DNA of 64,000 nucleotides from Hippopus hippopus (Eukaryota; Mollusca; Bivalvia; Cardiida; Cardiidae). The DNA is taken from assembly GCA_946811185.2 (NCBI GenBank), contig OX328108.1, forward strand, positions 6,161,501 through 6,225,500. Direction: 5' to 3'. This document shows positions 1-13,300 of the stretch, in pieces; within the stretch, counting starts at the first letter, position 1, and each line of letters opens with the position of its first letter. Below the pieces are notes generated by a model that was not told where the DNA came from, did no database searches, and saw only the letters and a list, made by a program, of their open reading frames with translations. The position numbers and the translations under genes were made by a program.

Positions 1-200
1 AATTGAAATCATTTGCTGACGACAACTTAAATGTTCCTAAAATGAAAATTTCTGTCTGTGATAGAGTAGAAAACATTGTGGGAAAAGAAGAAAATGCTGG
101 TTACCAACATTTTCTCCTTTTCCCACAATGTTTTCAAAAGACTTCTTCATCATAGTTGTTAAAACTCAGGACTGTGTGGAAAAAGGTTAACTTTTTGCCA
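1..200 (+). mobile_element. Family A MITE (left-truncated by the window)
   Basis: Family A copies are about 230 bp, bounded by TTAA-CYCTTTACCA and TGGTAAAGGG-TTAA, with a long central hairpin whose core is GAGAAAATGCTGG and its complement. Here the core lies at about 85-135, followed by the CAAAAG and GGACTGTGTGGAAAAAGG right arm. TTAA flanks plus CCC-type termini suggest a piggyBac- or Kolobok-like non-autonomous element. Confidence 0.8.
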
Positions 201-212
201 GACGTAAAAAAA

Positions 213-404
213 TTAACCCTAACCTGCTAAATAAGTGCAATGAAATTTTCAAGCCAATAGTAAAATCCCAAGTTTTGCTATTTTAGAGCTACTTTATATC
301 TCCTTATCTTACAATGTAGATCCAAGATCAGACTGCACATTCTGATCTTGATCTACACTGTCCGCAAAACGTCCGTGAGTCGTACTTAGCAGCCTTCGGG
401 TTAA
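213..404 (+). mobile_element. Family B MITE, full length
   Basis: Begins TTAACCCTAACCTGCTAA and ends TTAGCAGCCTTCGGGTTAA, so the ends are inverted repeats on TTAA. Internally the hairpin TGTAGATCCAAGATCAGACT pairs with its complement. The TTAA-CCCT ends are shared with family A, suggesting mobilisation by the same kind of transposase. The loop is shortened here compared with other copies. Confidence 0.8.
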
Positions 405-663
405 GACTCTTCCATATTGAAACCATTTGAAGATGACAAAGTAGACTTGGCCAAAATGATGATTTCTATATTTGAAGGGAAAGAAAACATTGTGAGTAAG
501 AGCAAATGCTGGTTACAAGCATTTCTACTTTTAGAATTTTAGATTGAAAATAAGTGATGCCCGTTTATCGGATACAGATCATGGTTGTAAACAAGTGACC
601 AAGGCTGCATAATCGTGCAAGTGTTTGTTTGTGTCATCCAAATGACTTGATCTAGTCAACTCA

Positions 664-750
664 AAAAGCAAAAAAAAAAGAAAGAAAAAAAGAAAGAAAA
701 GAAAGAAAGGGAAGGGAAGGGAGGGGAGAGAAAGAAAGAAAGAAATATTA
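664..750. repeat. Purine-rich microsatellite
   Basis: Interrupted (GAAA)n and (GGGAA)n run, all purine on the plus strand. The ORF-like reading across it is an artefact of low complexity. About 760-1385 beyond it shows no recognisable gene or repeat apart from a 10-base C run near 1141. Confidence 0.85.
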
Positions 751-1384
751 TGGGAAATGAGGAACATGTTAAACTCAACAGTTTTAGCTTGGTTGTTTTT
801 GGAGAAAACGTCAAGTTATTGTTATAGCCCTGGAATGGTCGTCTGTGTTGTCATTGGGCAGAAACTTTGACATTGTATAATATCTCTATTATTACAGAGG
901 ATGTTCACTTGAAACTCGGACTAATTATCTATCAAAAGGGAGACCCATACAACAGGGGCAGGTAATCATTAAAATATTTTTGACATTAATTCCCTTTTTT
1001 CGACATAAAAGTTTCGCTAGAACCAACTGTAGCCGAGCAAAGGTATCTGCATGTGGTGCTTTTGTTTCCTATTCTGCCAGTGTTTTCAAAAGCCTTCTTA
1101 TGGTCGTTAAAAATAGCACTGCTTGTTATAGGATTAAACAACCCCCCCCCCTCAACTTAGGGATGCTGCATTTGAGCCTTAATAGGTGTATAGATTCTGT
1201 GAGGTTCTTTGACAGATGGAACATGTGCAGTCACACAGTGCTCAAGGTATGCTTACACAATGGAGGAGTACAAAAAACAAATCTTCATTTTCTTCCTTTA
1301 TTTCCATAAATAATAAACTTCAAACAATAACAACATAATATTACATAATTTTATCACATGACCTCCCTTGCTGTCAGTGTGACA

Positions 1385-3190
1385 TATGCATATTAACTCT
1401 TTCCTAAACAAGAAGTTTACACTTGTCCAAATTCAAAGCATTTGAAGGTGACAAATGTGGCACAAATTATGGAATTAGTCTTTGACAGAGTGGAAACATT
1501 GTCTGGAAACATTGTGGTTAACAGCATTTTCTCCGTTTTCCCAACATGTTTTCAAAAGCATTCTCACTCAAGGTCGTTAAAATTTTGGACAGTGAGTTTT
1601 CTATCTTACACTTTTGAGATCACCATTGTGTGACGCCATTATATAGTTCTTTCAGACAAGTGAATTGGGTTTTAGTCATAGAAATTATCACATGTGCATC
1701 ATAAGCATGTAAAGTTTTGAATATTGAATGTCTGGTTTTGAATATTCTGAACAATAATTCTTGAAACATTGTAAAGTGATGAGAATAGTCTGACATCTGT
1801 CTGTTTTAACCCTTCAGCTGCTAAGTGCGACTCACTGACCTTTTGCGGACAGTGTAGATCAAGATCAGACTGCACAGAACATGCAGTCTGATCTTGGATC
1901 TACACTGTCCGATTAGGAGATCTTATTCCTCAAACCATGACTTTGAAATAGAAATATTTGCCAAAGCAGGTCTCATCTATATTTGAGGGAAAATAAACCT
2001 TACTGACTACTCTCTTTTAACCTTTTACCACACAGCCAAATTATGGTCTTGTCCATATTGGAAGAATTTACAGACAACAATTCAAAGGTTTTTCAAATGA
2101 TAGTATTTGGCTTTGAATAGGTAGAAAAAATTGAGGGAAAAGGAGAAAATGCTGGTATCCAACATTTTCTCCTTTTCCCACCATGTTTTCAATGGCTTTT
2201 TTCTTAGTGTTGCATTGTGTGGTAAAGACTTAAATGGTACATTAGGAAATCTTGCTCGCTCGCTCTCGCTCTCTCTCACTCTCTCTGGTGAGTTTTAATT
2301 ATTTTATATAAGACCTCAAGAAAGATGCTCTGACACTTTTATCTCTTTTAACTTTAAAACAAAATTTTACATCCGTCTTTACAGAAAGCATTTGCAGAGC
2401 ACAAATCGACTTTGGCTCAAATTATAAAACATGCCTGTGAAAATATAAAAAAAAAAACATTGTAGCAAAAGGAGAAAATACTGGTATTTAGCGCCATGCT
2501 ATCTCCACATATACCAGTAATGTATTATGTTGATATATAATGCATGTTATATAACTATGTAATTTGTTAAAACAAAATTGTATGCACAGTTTGATTTTGA
2601 TCATTCTGGTTATAAAAAATAACTTAAATTTTCATTAGCATTAAATTCTTTAACAAATGATTGTATTTTAGACTTGTCTATATTGAACAGTTTTGCAGAA
2701 GACAAAGCACACTGCTCAGATGAATGACTTTGTCTGCCAGGGAGTTGAAAACAATGAGGAAAAAGGAAAATATGCCTGATACTAGCTTTTTCTCCTCCTT
2801 CTACAATATTTTCAAAAGCCTTCTGCCCCTAAGCTGTAACAATTTATCCCACAATCCAAAGGAAAACCCTTAGGTAAGAGGCTTTGACAACCTCGTGGAA
2901 AAAGAAAATACTGGTAACTAGCATTATCTCCATTTCACACAATGTTTACTACCCTTCTTAACCCTTTACCACACAATACCAACTTTTAATGACCCCGTAA
3001 AAGAAGTAATTTGAAAACATTGCGGGGGAAAAAGGAGAGGATGATGTTTACCAGCATTTTCTACTCTTCCCACAATGTTTTCTACCCTTTCAAAGAAAGA
3101 CTGCACAATCTGAGCAACAATGAAATTGTCATCTGCAAACGCTTTCAATTTAGACAAGGCTAAAATTTTGTTGTCAAATTAAAGGGTTAA
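1385..3190. mobile_element. Cluster of family A and B MITEs
   Basis: Family A relics are visible at about 1405-1590, 2030-2220, 2370-2510, 2665-2830, 2870-2960 and 2960-3185 (the last inverted). A family B copy spans about 1809-1990, with hairpin halves around GCACAGAACATGCAGTC. A CT-rich microsatellite lies at about 2250-2286. Copies are diverged and several are truncated. Confidence 0.7.
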
Positions 3191-3390
3191 CACTTTCACT
3201 ACTGAGTAAATAAATTGCAAAGGCTAAAAACATATTCATCTGCAAGATCAGGAGACAATTTGGTTTTAAACTAGAATATAGCAGTGGACAGTGTAGATCA
3301 GAGATCAGACTGCACGTTCTGTACAGTCTGATCTTGATCTACACTGTCCACAAAAGCTTCTGGTGTCGTCTATGGTATGGAAAGAGTTAA
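3187..3390. mobile_element. Family B MITE
   Basis: Hairpin GTAGATCAGAGATCAGACTG with loop CACGTTCTGTA and its complement. The flanks CAAAAGCTTCTGGTGTCG and TACTGAGTAAATAAATTGCA match the family's outer parts. Orientation is opposite to the copy at 213-404. Confidence 0.75.
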
Positions 3391-3480
3391 ACAAATTCCA
3401 TCATTGGAGCCACATTTGATTTGTTTTCAGCAAATACTTTAGTATTGGACATGTCTAGCATTTTGTTGTCAGGTACAGGT

Positions 3481-3904
3481 TTAACTCTTTACCACACCAA
3501 CAAAATTTGGACCAGCCCAAATTGAAGGTATTTGCAGGCAACAAATTGACTATAGGGGTTGAAAACATTGTGGTAAAAGCTGAAAATGCTGATTGTCAGC
3601 ATTTTCTCCTGTTTCCAACTATGTTTTCAAAAGCCTTCTTTCTCAGAGTTGTTCAAACTCAGGACTGTGTGGAAACTGGTTTACCCTCTTCCGAATGACA
3701 AAATTTTGGACCAAGTTAAAAGCATTTGCAGACGACAAATTAAATGTAGCTAAACTGATGATTTCTGTTTTTGATAGAATAGAAAACATTGTGGAAAAAG
3801 GAAAAAATGCTGGTTACCAGCATTTTCTCTTTTTTCCAACAATATTTTCAAAAACCTTCTCTTTCAGGGTCATTAAAACTCGGGATTGTGTGGTATAGAG
3901 TTAA
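3481..3904 (+). mobile_element. Tandem dimer of family A MITEs
   Basis: Starts TTAACTCTTTACCACACC and ends GTGGTATAGAG-TTAA. Two copies share a junction near 3690 with no intervening TTAA, so the pair may move or be duplicated as a unit. Both have the GAAAATGCTG hairpin core. Confidence 0.75.
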
Positions 3905-4019
3905 AGAGTTAAAGTAGATGTTGACCCTCAGAACATCAGATAAATCCAACAGACATTGTAAATCTAGAAATAGGACCCTAATAACCGCAATATCAAGCTA
4001 GACTTTGTCTAGAATGTCT

Positions 4020-4110
4020 TGGCAGAGCCAACAGCTTAGATCAAAGATCAGACTGCACATTTTTTGCAGTCTGATCTTGATCTACATTGGCCACAAAAGC
4101 AATTATAGTT
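4020..4110. mobile_element. Family B MITE hairpin relic
   Basis: GATCAAAGATCAGACTGCA and its complement remain around a T-rich loop, close downstream of the transporter stop codon. It could lie in the 3' UTR; if transcribed it would form a hairpin of about 25 bp. Confidence 0.65.
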
Positions 4111-4245
4111 GTGAAAGATCTATTACGGGTTTATCTACACCTCTAGTATCTTTTCTGCACACTGTCACTACAGTTCAGCTTTGTTCGGATTGTACCAAGC
4201 AGAAATATACTTTGTTTAACCTGCTCTAGCTGTTACATACTTTGT

Positions 4246-4350
4246 TCAAGCTTTAGAACGTCTGGCTCGGATGAATAAGATGATGAAAGAGATGAGTCGA
4301 TAGCTGACAAGCAATGTTAGAAGAAGACCAATGTTGAACAAGTTATTGTC
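4246..4350 (-). CDS. white-like: White-like exon 19 (TM6, C-terminus, stop)
   Basis: 105 nt: [20 protein letters not shown] then [14 protein letters not shown] and TGA. It is the last membrane helix followed by a basic cytosolic tail (RARR), as in White. Acceptor TTTTCAG, phase 0. I could not identify a convincing polyadenylation signal downstream; family B and A MITEs begin within about 150-350 nt of the stop. Confidence 0.94.
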   Translation of the reverse strand, partial: DNNLFNIGLLLTLLVSYRLISFIILFIRARRSKA

Positions 4351-7300
4351 CTGAAAATGAAGAATTGAAAAAAAAAAATTCATAATGCAATGCCTTTTGT
4401 TTCCATTTTTTACTTCTAAAAAATTGGAAATTTGGATTCATTAACCCTTTACCATACGATCTCAAGTTTTAACAACACAGGTTTAGGCCTTTGGAAAACA
4501 ATGTTTTCTGCTATGTCAGAGAATGTAACTGCATGCATACCATTTTCAAACTTGTCATCTGCAGATGCTTTCAATTTTAAAAAATCTAAAATTTGTTGCA
4601 CGTAAAGGGTTAAGGCGGAGAAGAATGGAATTCATTGAAATAAAGTGCCTGTCTTGGAAAAAAGTAGCTTCAAAGTAATTAAACTAAAAATTAACTTTTG
4701 AATAATTAACTTATTTCTAAGCTACAGTTTAGAAGTATTTTTGTGGCATTTGTCGACGACAATGCCACTATGAGATCAATAATAAATGTTCAATATTGAA
4801 TTTTGAAGACCATGTATGGTATTTTGTCCAAAACCGAAGGAAGTAAACCCAATTAAACTCAATTTTTCAAGACAAATGAGTTTTTCAATAGCACTCAGAT
4901 ATATAATTGGAAATGGCGTATTGAAATAAACTGCAAAAGGCTATCGATCGTGGAAATACTTCTTTTTGAGTAAAAATAGCTTCACCTCTTCATGGCCTTC
5001 TATTGGCGCAATGATATGCACAAAATTTGTCTTCTGACCGCTTTGCTTCCGGGGTTGTTCGTTCCAAAACCAGTTCGTCCCTGGGCTTGTTCGTCCCATG
5101 ATTGCACGCTATTCATTTGATTGTGCATGAATATTTACAGAAAGAAAACTTTATTGTAATGTTGGGAATTAGGTCCTGACGGCCAAAGATATCTCAAAAT
5201 CATAGTATTCAGGTATAAACTTAATTGAATTCAATATATTTACATGGCTTCTCTCTCTACCCATCGTGCATCCTTCCGTCAAGGGACGTTACTCCCGACT
5301 CCTCTTGAAAGATCAAAGGGAGACCACCAATACACAAATAACGCAAACTTAGGCACCAGTAATCTCCCTTTAACCAAAGAGACGTATTAATTTGCATAGG
5401 AGGTTGATTTTCAAGTTAATATTTAAATGATATTTCCCTTTTTTTTTTTTAGCTCACCTGAGCACGAAGTGCTAAGGTGAGGTATTGTGATCGGTCATTG
5501 TCCGGCGTCCATCTGTCCGTCTGTCCACAATTCCTTTAAACATCTTCTCCTCCTAAACCGCTGGGCCAATCTTGGTGAAATTTGGCAGGGATGTTCCTTG
5601 GGTGAAGCTCTACCAAAGTTGTTCAAGAGATTGAATTCCACTCTTAACTCTGGTTGCTATTGCAACAGAAAGGAAAAAAATAGCAAAATCTTTGAAAATC
5701 TTCTTCTCTGACATTAGAAGGCGTAGAGCTTGGTATTTGGTATGTAGCATCTCCTAGTGGACTTCTACCAAGTTTGTTCATATGATGCCCCTGGGGTTAA
5801 AACTGGCCCCGCCCCGGGGGTCACAAGTTCGACCATAGGAACAAAGAAAGAAAACTTTAAAATTCTTTTTCTCTGAAACTGGAAGGCATGGAGCTTTGAT
5901 ATTTGGCATCTAGCATCTCCTAGTGGACCTCTACCAGTTTTGTTCATATGATGCCCCTGGGGTCAAAACTGGCCCCGCCCAAGGGGTCACAATTTCGAAC
6001 ATAGGAACAAAGAAGGAAAACTTTAAAATTCATCTTCTCTAAAACTGGAAGGTGTGGAGCTTTGATATTTGGTATGTAGCAATTCCTAGTGGACCTCTAC
6101 CAAGTTTGTTCAATGATGCCGCTGGGGTCAAAACTGGCCCTGCCCCGGGGGTCACAAGCTCAAACAAAGGAACAAAGAAGGAAAACTTTAAAATTCTTCT
6201 TTTCTAAAACTGGAAAGCATAGAGCTTTGTTATTCGGTATGTAGTGAACCTGTTCTAAGTTTGTTAGCCCACCTGAGCACAACGTGTTCAGTCAGTTCAA
6301 AATTGGGTCACCTGGGGTCATAAACTAGGTCTCAAGGTTAAATTAAACTAATACTTTTTGGGCACTCTAGAGGCCATATTTTTTGCTCAATTAACTTGAA
6401 AATTAGTCAGAATGTTTGTCTTGATGAAATATTGGGTGAGTTTGGAATTGGGTCACCTGGGGTCATGAACTAGGTCACTTGGTCAAATTTAAGAAATACC
6501 TTGTGGGCACTCTAGAGGCCACATTTATTGCTGAATTAACTTGAAAACTGTTCAGAATGTTTGTCTTGATAAATGTTTTGACGAGTTCTAAATTGGGTCA
6601 CATCGGATGATAAATTAGGTCACTAGGTCAACTTCAGGAAATTCCTTGTGGACGCTCCAGAGGCCACATTTTAAGCTCAATTGACCAGACAATTGGTCAG
6701 AAATTGAATTACGCACGTGGAGTGAATTTCGCCTATTGACTCAGGTGAGCGATCCAGGGCCATCTTGGCCCTCCTGTTTTCAAATTATTAATTCTACACA
6801 GTGGCTTCCTTGACAAATGCCACATCAGCGTTCTCAACGCTTTGATTTAGATTTCTAAGCTTCTGTTTGGAGTACTTTTAGACTGAAAGTATCAACATAT
6901 TAGGGTAAACTTTCATAGTCATATCAAAGAAAAAATCAAGCGGAAAAAACCAAACAGTTTGTATCCCAATTAACCCAAAACATTGTAGGAAAAGCAAAAA
7001 ATGTTGAATACCAGCATTTTCTCCTGTTCTTTTACAATTTTTTCCACCCTTCTAAAAACAAATTTTAATTTGAGTCACATCTATTTTGCCATCCTTTGTT
7101 GGAAAAGAAGAAAATGCTGGTTATCAGCATTTTCTCCTGTTTTACAATGTTTTCAGCTCTTCTAAAAACATATTTCAATTTTTGAGTTGCATCTATTTTG
7201 TCGTCCTTTGCAGGAAAAGAAGAAATTGCTGGTAACCATCATTTTTTCCTTTTCCCACAATTTTTCCTACCCTTCCAAAAAGAAATTTCAATCTTTGAGT

Positions 7301-10300
7301 CACATTTATTTTTTCATCTGCAAATGTTTTCAATTTGGAGAGGCCTGAAATTTTGTCGTTTGGTAAAAGATTAAGGCTACAGACCTTGCTGTAATTGAGA
7401 TAGTCTAAAACAGCCCCACCGTCCCTGTATAAACATCTTGTGGAGTTGGAACTTGCTGAACAATCTGTTGAAGTAGAATATTATGTTTTAGTTCTTTACC
7501 ACACCATCCCCAGTTTTAACAACCCTGAGAGAGAAGGCTTTTGAAAACATCGTGGGAAAAGGAGAAAATGCTGGTAACCAGCATTTTCTCCTTTTCCCAC
7601 AATCTTTCCCATCCGATCATGAACAAATTTCATCATTTTGGCCTCTTTTGAATTGTCGTCTGCAAACACTTTCAATTTGGTCCAGTCTGAAATTTTGTCC
7701 ATTGGTAAAGAGTCAAATGAATGTTTCAAATAATTGCTAAGTATTTGTAAAGTCTAATTTTTGACCAACCAAACATAATGTTATTAAGAATGGTTGGTTA
7801 AATTAATACAGACTCTAGTAGGCTTTTGAAAACATTGTAGGGAGCATTTTCTCCTATTCCCACAATGTTTTCTCCTAATGACAAATACCCCTGTTTGGAT
7901 CACAATGAGTTTGTCATCTGCAAACGCTTTCAACATGGACATATCTAAAACTTTTTGGTATGATAAAGAGTTAAGCCCTGAGCTAAAGAAACCATGACAG
8001 CAAGTTTAGGGGGAGCATATTTCAATTTTTCTTCAAACATGACAAAACAGTCATGTCTAGTTGATAGTCAATTATGAAATATCAAGCTTCTTTGAAATGA
8101 CTGTTTTGGCAAAAAATCTAGTTCCAGTTAGCATATAGTAGGAGGTGTCCTGAGTGGCTCAGTGGCATGACTAATGACCTGGAGGCCCAGGGTTCAAGCC
8201 TCACTGGATCCACTGGGTTTTTCTTGGGAGACTGGTGAAACCCAGGAAATACATATACATGTGAGCTGTCACTGTGATATGACTCAAATAATGTTGAAAG
8301 TGACCTAAAACACCATTCAATCAATCAATCAAAAGCATATAATAGCTGAAGGGGGACGAAGGTAATGAAGGGGTACATTGTCAGGGTTCCCTCTGCCTTC
8401 TTTTTTTCTTGCGCCATCACTTTCGCCAAATGAGAAAAGTTTGCGCCAAATTGAAATAATTAGAGCCAGTTGGTGCCAATTTTAAAATGAAAGTACCTGG
8501 GGTCAGGCATAATCAAGAATTGGTCTATAAATTTTCATCGCATGGTTGTCAATGAAAAAAAAAATAAGAAAACATTTGTTTTCATCAGATTTCATAACTC
8601 ATATCTATGTCTTTTACATGAATAAAGTAAAAAAAATTATTTTTGTGAACAATGGAAGAAACAATACCTATTAAGTTTAAGTAGATCTATCTTTAATGTT
8701 TGTAAAACCACTGTGACAAAAGTAGAAATAGGTCATTGAGAGCAATTTCTACTTCTGTAACAAAGTTTTAAAGAAAGACTTTTTGAAACATATAGAAGTT
8801 TAAATTGTACAAAAAAGCAACAAAGTCAATTTGTAAAAAAAAAAAAAAATGTTAAAAAAAAAGAAGAAATTTCTCCCTTAGAAAGAAATTGCTTCTGTAG
8901 CGTCTTTTTTTTTTTTTATCTGTAACAGTATAAAAAAGTTGAAATATTAAAAAAACCAAACAAGTTTTCCTAAAAGGTGGGCGATTAACGGAGGAAGAAC
9001 ATAGAAAATGCCGAGGACGATGATAACATTAGGGTCCGGGTTTTAGTCAACGCCGACGCCATTGTTGTTGTTGTTGTTAAGTAGATTCCTACGTTAACTT
9101 GTCGGAGCACCCGAGGTCGTTGACTTCGGTCTTGATCAATGGTTAAATCCAAATCGTATACATGAATAAACACTCAGCTATACACTATTCACTCTGAATA
9201 CGGATCACAAGACTATTTACGCAACAGGGGGTATTTATAAGATACTTAAGGCAAATTTGTTGAGTACTTAAGTGACTCCACCTACTGGTTTTGTTCTATC
9301 ATCAGACAATTTTTTGCCTTACTCTGCTTGATTCAAATGCTTTAAGAATTACAACCCTGTTTATATGAAGTGACTGTAAAAGTTCCCTTGTATATAGTTC
9401 AAAATCTGAAATAATTGCATTCTTTATTCTCAGGTTGCCTGTAACAGCTGGGTGAGAACAGTCCAGTATAAGTTGGGTATAAGTGTGTCTGTCCATGTTA
9501 GTCAGGATATCACAGTTTACGTTTAATAATTTTGCAGTTTTGGTGTTAAATTTATCTCTTAAGTGATCTGACTTTGGACATTCAGATATGAAATGCTGTC
9601 GGGTCTCTGGTCCAATTTCATACAGTTTACATGTGGGATCCACCTCATATTGGTTGAAGTTTGAACGATTTGACTGTAGAATATACGTTCCAGTTAGTAG
9701 TCGAGCTTTTGTTTCAGCTCTTTGTACATCGAATATATTAGCCCGAACAGTAGAGTAGACATGATGAGCTTTTCCTACTTTCAGAGAGAGAGGATTAAGA
9801 TACTTCAGGGATGTCTTTGAGCTCACTTCTGTACACCAGTCAGATTCAATTTTACTATTGATGGCTGTTCGTAGCATGTCTTTCCAAATTGCCTTTGAGG
9901 GAGTAAGGTCCAATAATTGGTATACTGTGGGGAGATTATATTTATGTAGTACTTGTCTGAGAGTGGAAAAGATACTTTTCTCATGAAAATCTTTTACTGC
10001 TAGTTGGCGATATAAGACTGTATTCAATAGATTGAGGACTGATAATGATGCCATATATTAGATTAAGGAGGTTCTTATGCAATATAGTGGCGATTGGTGG
10101 AATTCCAAGTAAATCATTTTGGAAACCCACTGTATTTTACCTGCGATCATGATTCATTTGGACATTTAGTAACATTCACGATTGATATAGGCCTTTGGTC
10201 TTCGATACTTTCACTTTCGGACAGTTTTCCAAAATAAATTTACAATTTTTTTCTAGCCGGATGTTTATGTTATCGAAAGTGTATGTATATTCGGATAGAC

Positions 10301-13300
10301 AGGTGTAAATGACATCGATTTGTGAAGTAATTTTGATTACTTCGATGTCGTTGTTTATTCCAGCTGATTTATTTCACTTTTATCGATGGATTGGCGGTCT
10401 TGCATCCATGCATTGCAGTAAGGGGGGCAGTTTTAAAATGTTCGGCATCCCGATATGAAAAATATCGGCGCCAGTCATTTTCGCCAATCGGCATTTTTTG
10501 GCGCCACATTTAAAAATCTATCGCAAATGGCACCAAATGTGAAGCCCAGCGGGAACCCTGATTGTCTACCACACCAAAGGTTCCAAGTTCAAGTCGTGTG
10601 ATTAGCGGGTCAACCTCTGAAACTAACTACATCACAGCCCAAGTACTGGTTAAGTTTTCCAAGGTGCGTATTCAAAAACCATTCTTGAGAACATTATTTG
10701 TCTTATTCTCTCAAATTTTATAAATTTGAAGTAAAAAAAAACCCTGTCGATTGGCTAAACTGAATGATTTAGCCAATCAAAAGTTTTGATACTTTCTAAA
10801 TTAGATAAGAATATAACATCGATACATGTATTAAATAAGATTTGTGTATACGGACCTACCATACAGTCAGTTAAAGTGAGTGTGCCAATGCTCAGCTGCA
10901 AGTGCTTGATTTTCAGTTAAAATTTTAAGTTGAAAAAGGGGCATAACTGTGTTAGAAACATTTTTGATGGTTTACCTACCCCTGTTGTACGAGTTCCCCC
11001 TTTCGAAAGTTAACAAATTGCCCAAGTTTAAAATAAATATCTTCAGTAATTACAGAGAAACTACAAAATGTCAAAGTTTTCGAAAGGAGATTACAACTAA
11101 GATGATGTTGCCAGGGCTATAACAGTAACTCATCTTTTTCTTTGAAAACAGCCGACTAATTAATAGGCTGAGCGTAATTGGATTACAAAGATATAAAGCA
11201 AGCCTGTTTACCTATATGGTCAATGTTTTGCCATTGGTTGACAGAAAGTAGCTCATTTGCGTATTTAAACCAGGACAGGTATTCCAACCATATCAAATAG
11301 TTTGGAACTGATCTGAAAATGAACGATAAAAACATGAAATAGAAATTCAGAATATTAATTCTTTACCACACAATCCCAAGATTAAACAACCCTTCGGAAG
11401 AGGCCTTTTGAAAACATTGTGGGAAAAGGAGAAAATGCTGGTAACCAGCATTTTCTCCTTTTCCCACAATGTTTTCTCGTCGCATACATGATAAAGAGTA
11501 AAGCCTGAACTCCTTACCAGACGACAAAATTTTAGACTGGTCCATTAAATTTTAGCTATTTACCAGACAACAAAAGTTTGGATTGGACCAAATTGAAAGC
11601 TTTTTCAGACAACAAAAATGAATGTAGCTCAAATGATGATTTCTGTTTTTGATATGGTAGAAATTATTGTGGGAAAAGGAGATAATAATGGTTTCAGAGG
11701 AAAAATGGGTCTTAACTCATGTGATAACTTGCTTGGTATTATACACTACCACAAAATCCCCTTTTCCCAGAACACTGCTCATATATTTTTCTACTCTTTA
11801 CCAGACAATCCCAGGCTTTAATCACCATGATAAAACAGCTTTTGAAAATACTGTGGGAGAAGGAGAAAATGTTGATAACCATTTTCTCTATTTTTCCATT
11901 ATTTTCTACCATTCTGAAGAAACTCCTCATCATCCAAGATACATTTAAATTACTGTCTGAAAATTCTTTCAATTTCGACAAGTCTAAGATTGTTTGGTAA
12001 TTGTTTAAAACCATCTATAACTTAACTCTTTACTGCAACAACGAAATTTTGGACTGGACTAAACTGACAGCCTTTGCACGCAACAAATTAAAACTTGCTA
12101 AAATTATGATTTCTGTCTTTAATAGGGTAGAAAACATCATAGATAAAGGAGAAAATGCTGGTTACCCACAATGTTTTCCTACAATGTTTTCTACCGTATC
12201 AAAGAAAGATTGAATAATTCAAGCCACATTTAAAGTGTTGTCTGCAAATGCTTTCAATTTGGACAAGGCTAATATTTTATCGTCTAGTAAAGAGTTAAAG
12301 CATTACTTACTCTGAGTTAAGAAAGAAACCACCAAACATCAGTAAGGGTATCATCAGTGGTGGAGTGATGGCAAGAGCTGTATTTACTGCACTGGTCGAA
12401 GCGGACACCATGTAGCCTGACAGGATAGGAAGAAAATACAAATACTGATGTATATGCATACAAGCCATGCTCTATGAAAAAGGGTTTAAATGCACCTGCA
12501 AAAAGTATCGACTCATGTCAGCCTGAGCAGTCCACACAGGCTGACATGGGTCGATACTTTTTGTGAATTTCCTGCATGTCAAAGGACCATTCTTAGGACC
12601 AGTCAATATTTATTCAGTTGTTAGATAATATGGGGGGGGGGGGGCGCGGAATGTCACTGGCTTGATCCTGAGCTTGGCCAATTTCTTTCTCAGGATTGAT
12701 GATGGTCATTGCAACAGGATTCATTCCTCTCTGAAAGCTGATCACTGATAATGGTTATTTGGGAAAGTAGCAAGTGGCTTGGGTAGAATATTGTGCAAAG
12801 TACTGGTAAAGGAAACTTAAGCAGAGCACTGATTGGTGCACTAGCTGCCATGATGTACATGTACCTGAAATAATACTGAAAGTGGTATTAAACACCACAC
12901 AAACGAACACAAACAAATGACCCGTGCTCTGTGAAAAGGGGGCTTAATGCATCTGCGAAAAGTATCGATCCAGGCCAGCCTGCGCAGTCCGCGCAGGCTG
13001 AGCTGGGCCGAAACTTTTCGCTACTAGTCAATTTTCTGTTTGTCAAAGGACCAATCTACCCTATGATTAAGTCGGTTATTGAAAAAAGTGGCTCTTATGG
13101 ATCCATAATTATGTGATGACCTTGGCAGGTATCAAGTACAACGGAGATGCATTAAGCCCCCTTTTGCCAGAGCATGGCTCAAATGGTTATGCAACCCTCT
13201 GAGGAAGAAAGCTTTTGACAATATTGTTGGAAATGTTTTCTACTCTTTCAGAAAAACTCAAATCATTGGAGTGGAGCAACATTTATTTTCAGCAAATACT

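Noticed and set aside
579..767. ORF with long Phe/Leu run (minus strand)
   Set aside because: Translation of a GAAA-type microsatellite.
7496..7729. Many ORFs with [20 protein letters not shown] across the window
   Set aside because: All are translations of the family A MITE hairpin, in both orientations.
9302..10054. A host gene of 250 residues
   Set aside because: Cys/His spacing and [14 protein letters not shown] text mark it as a non-LTR retrotransposon C-terminus.
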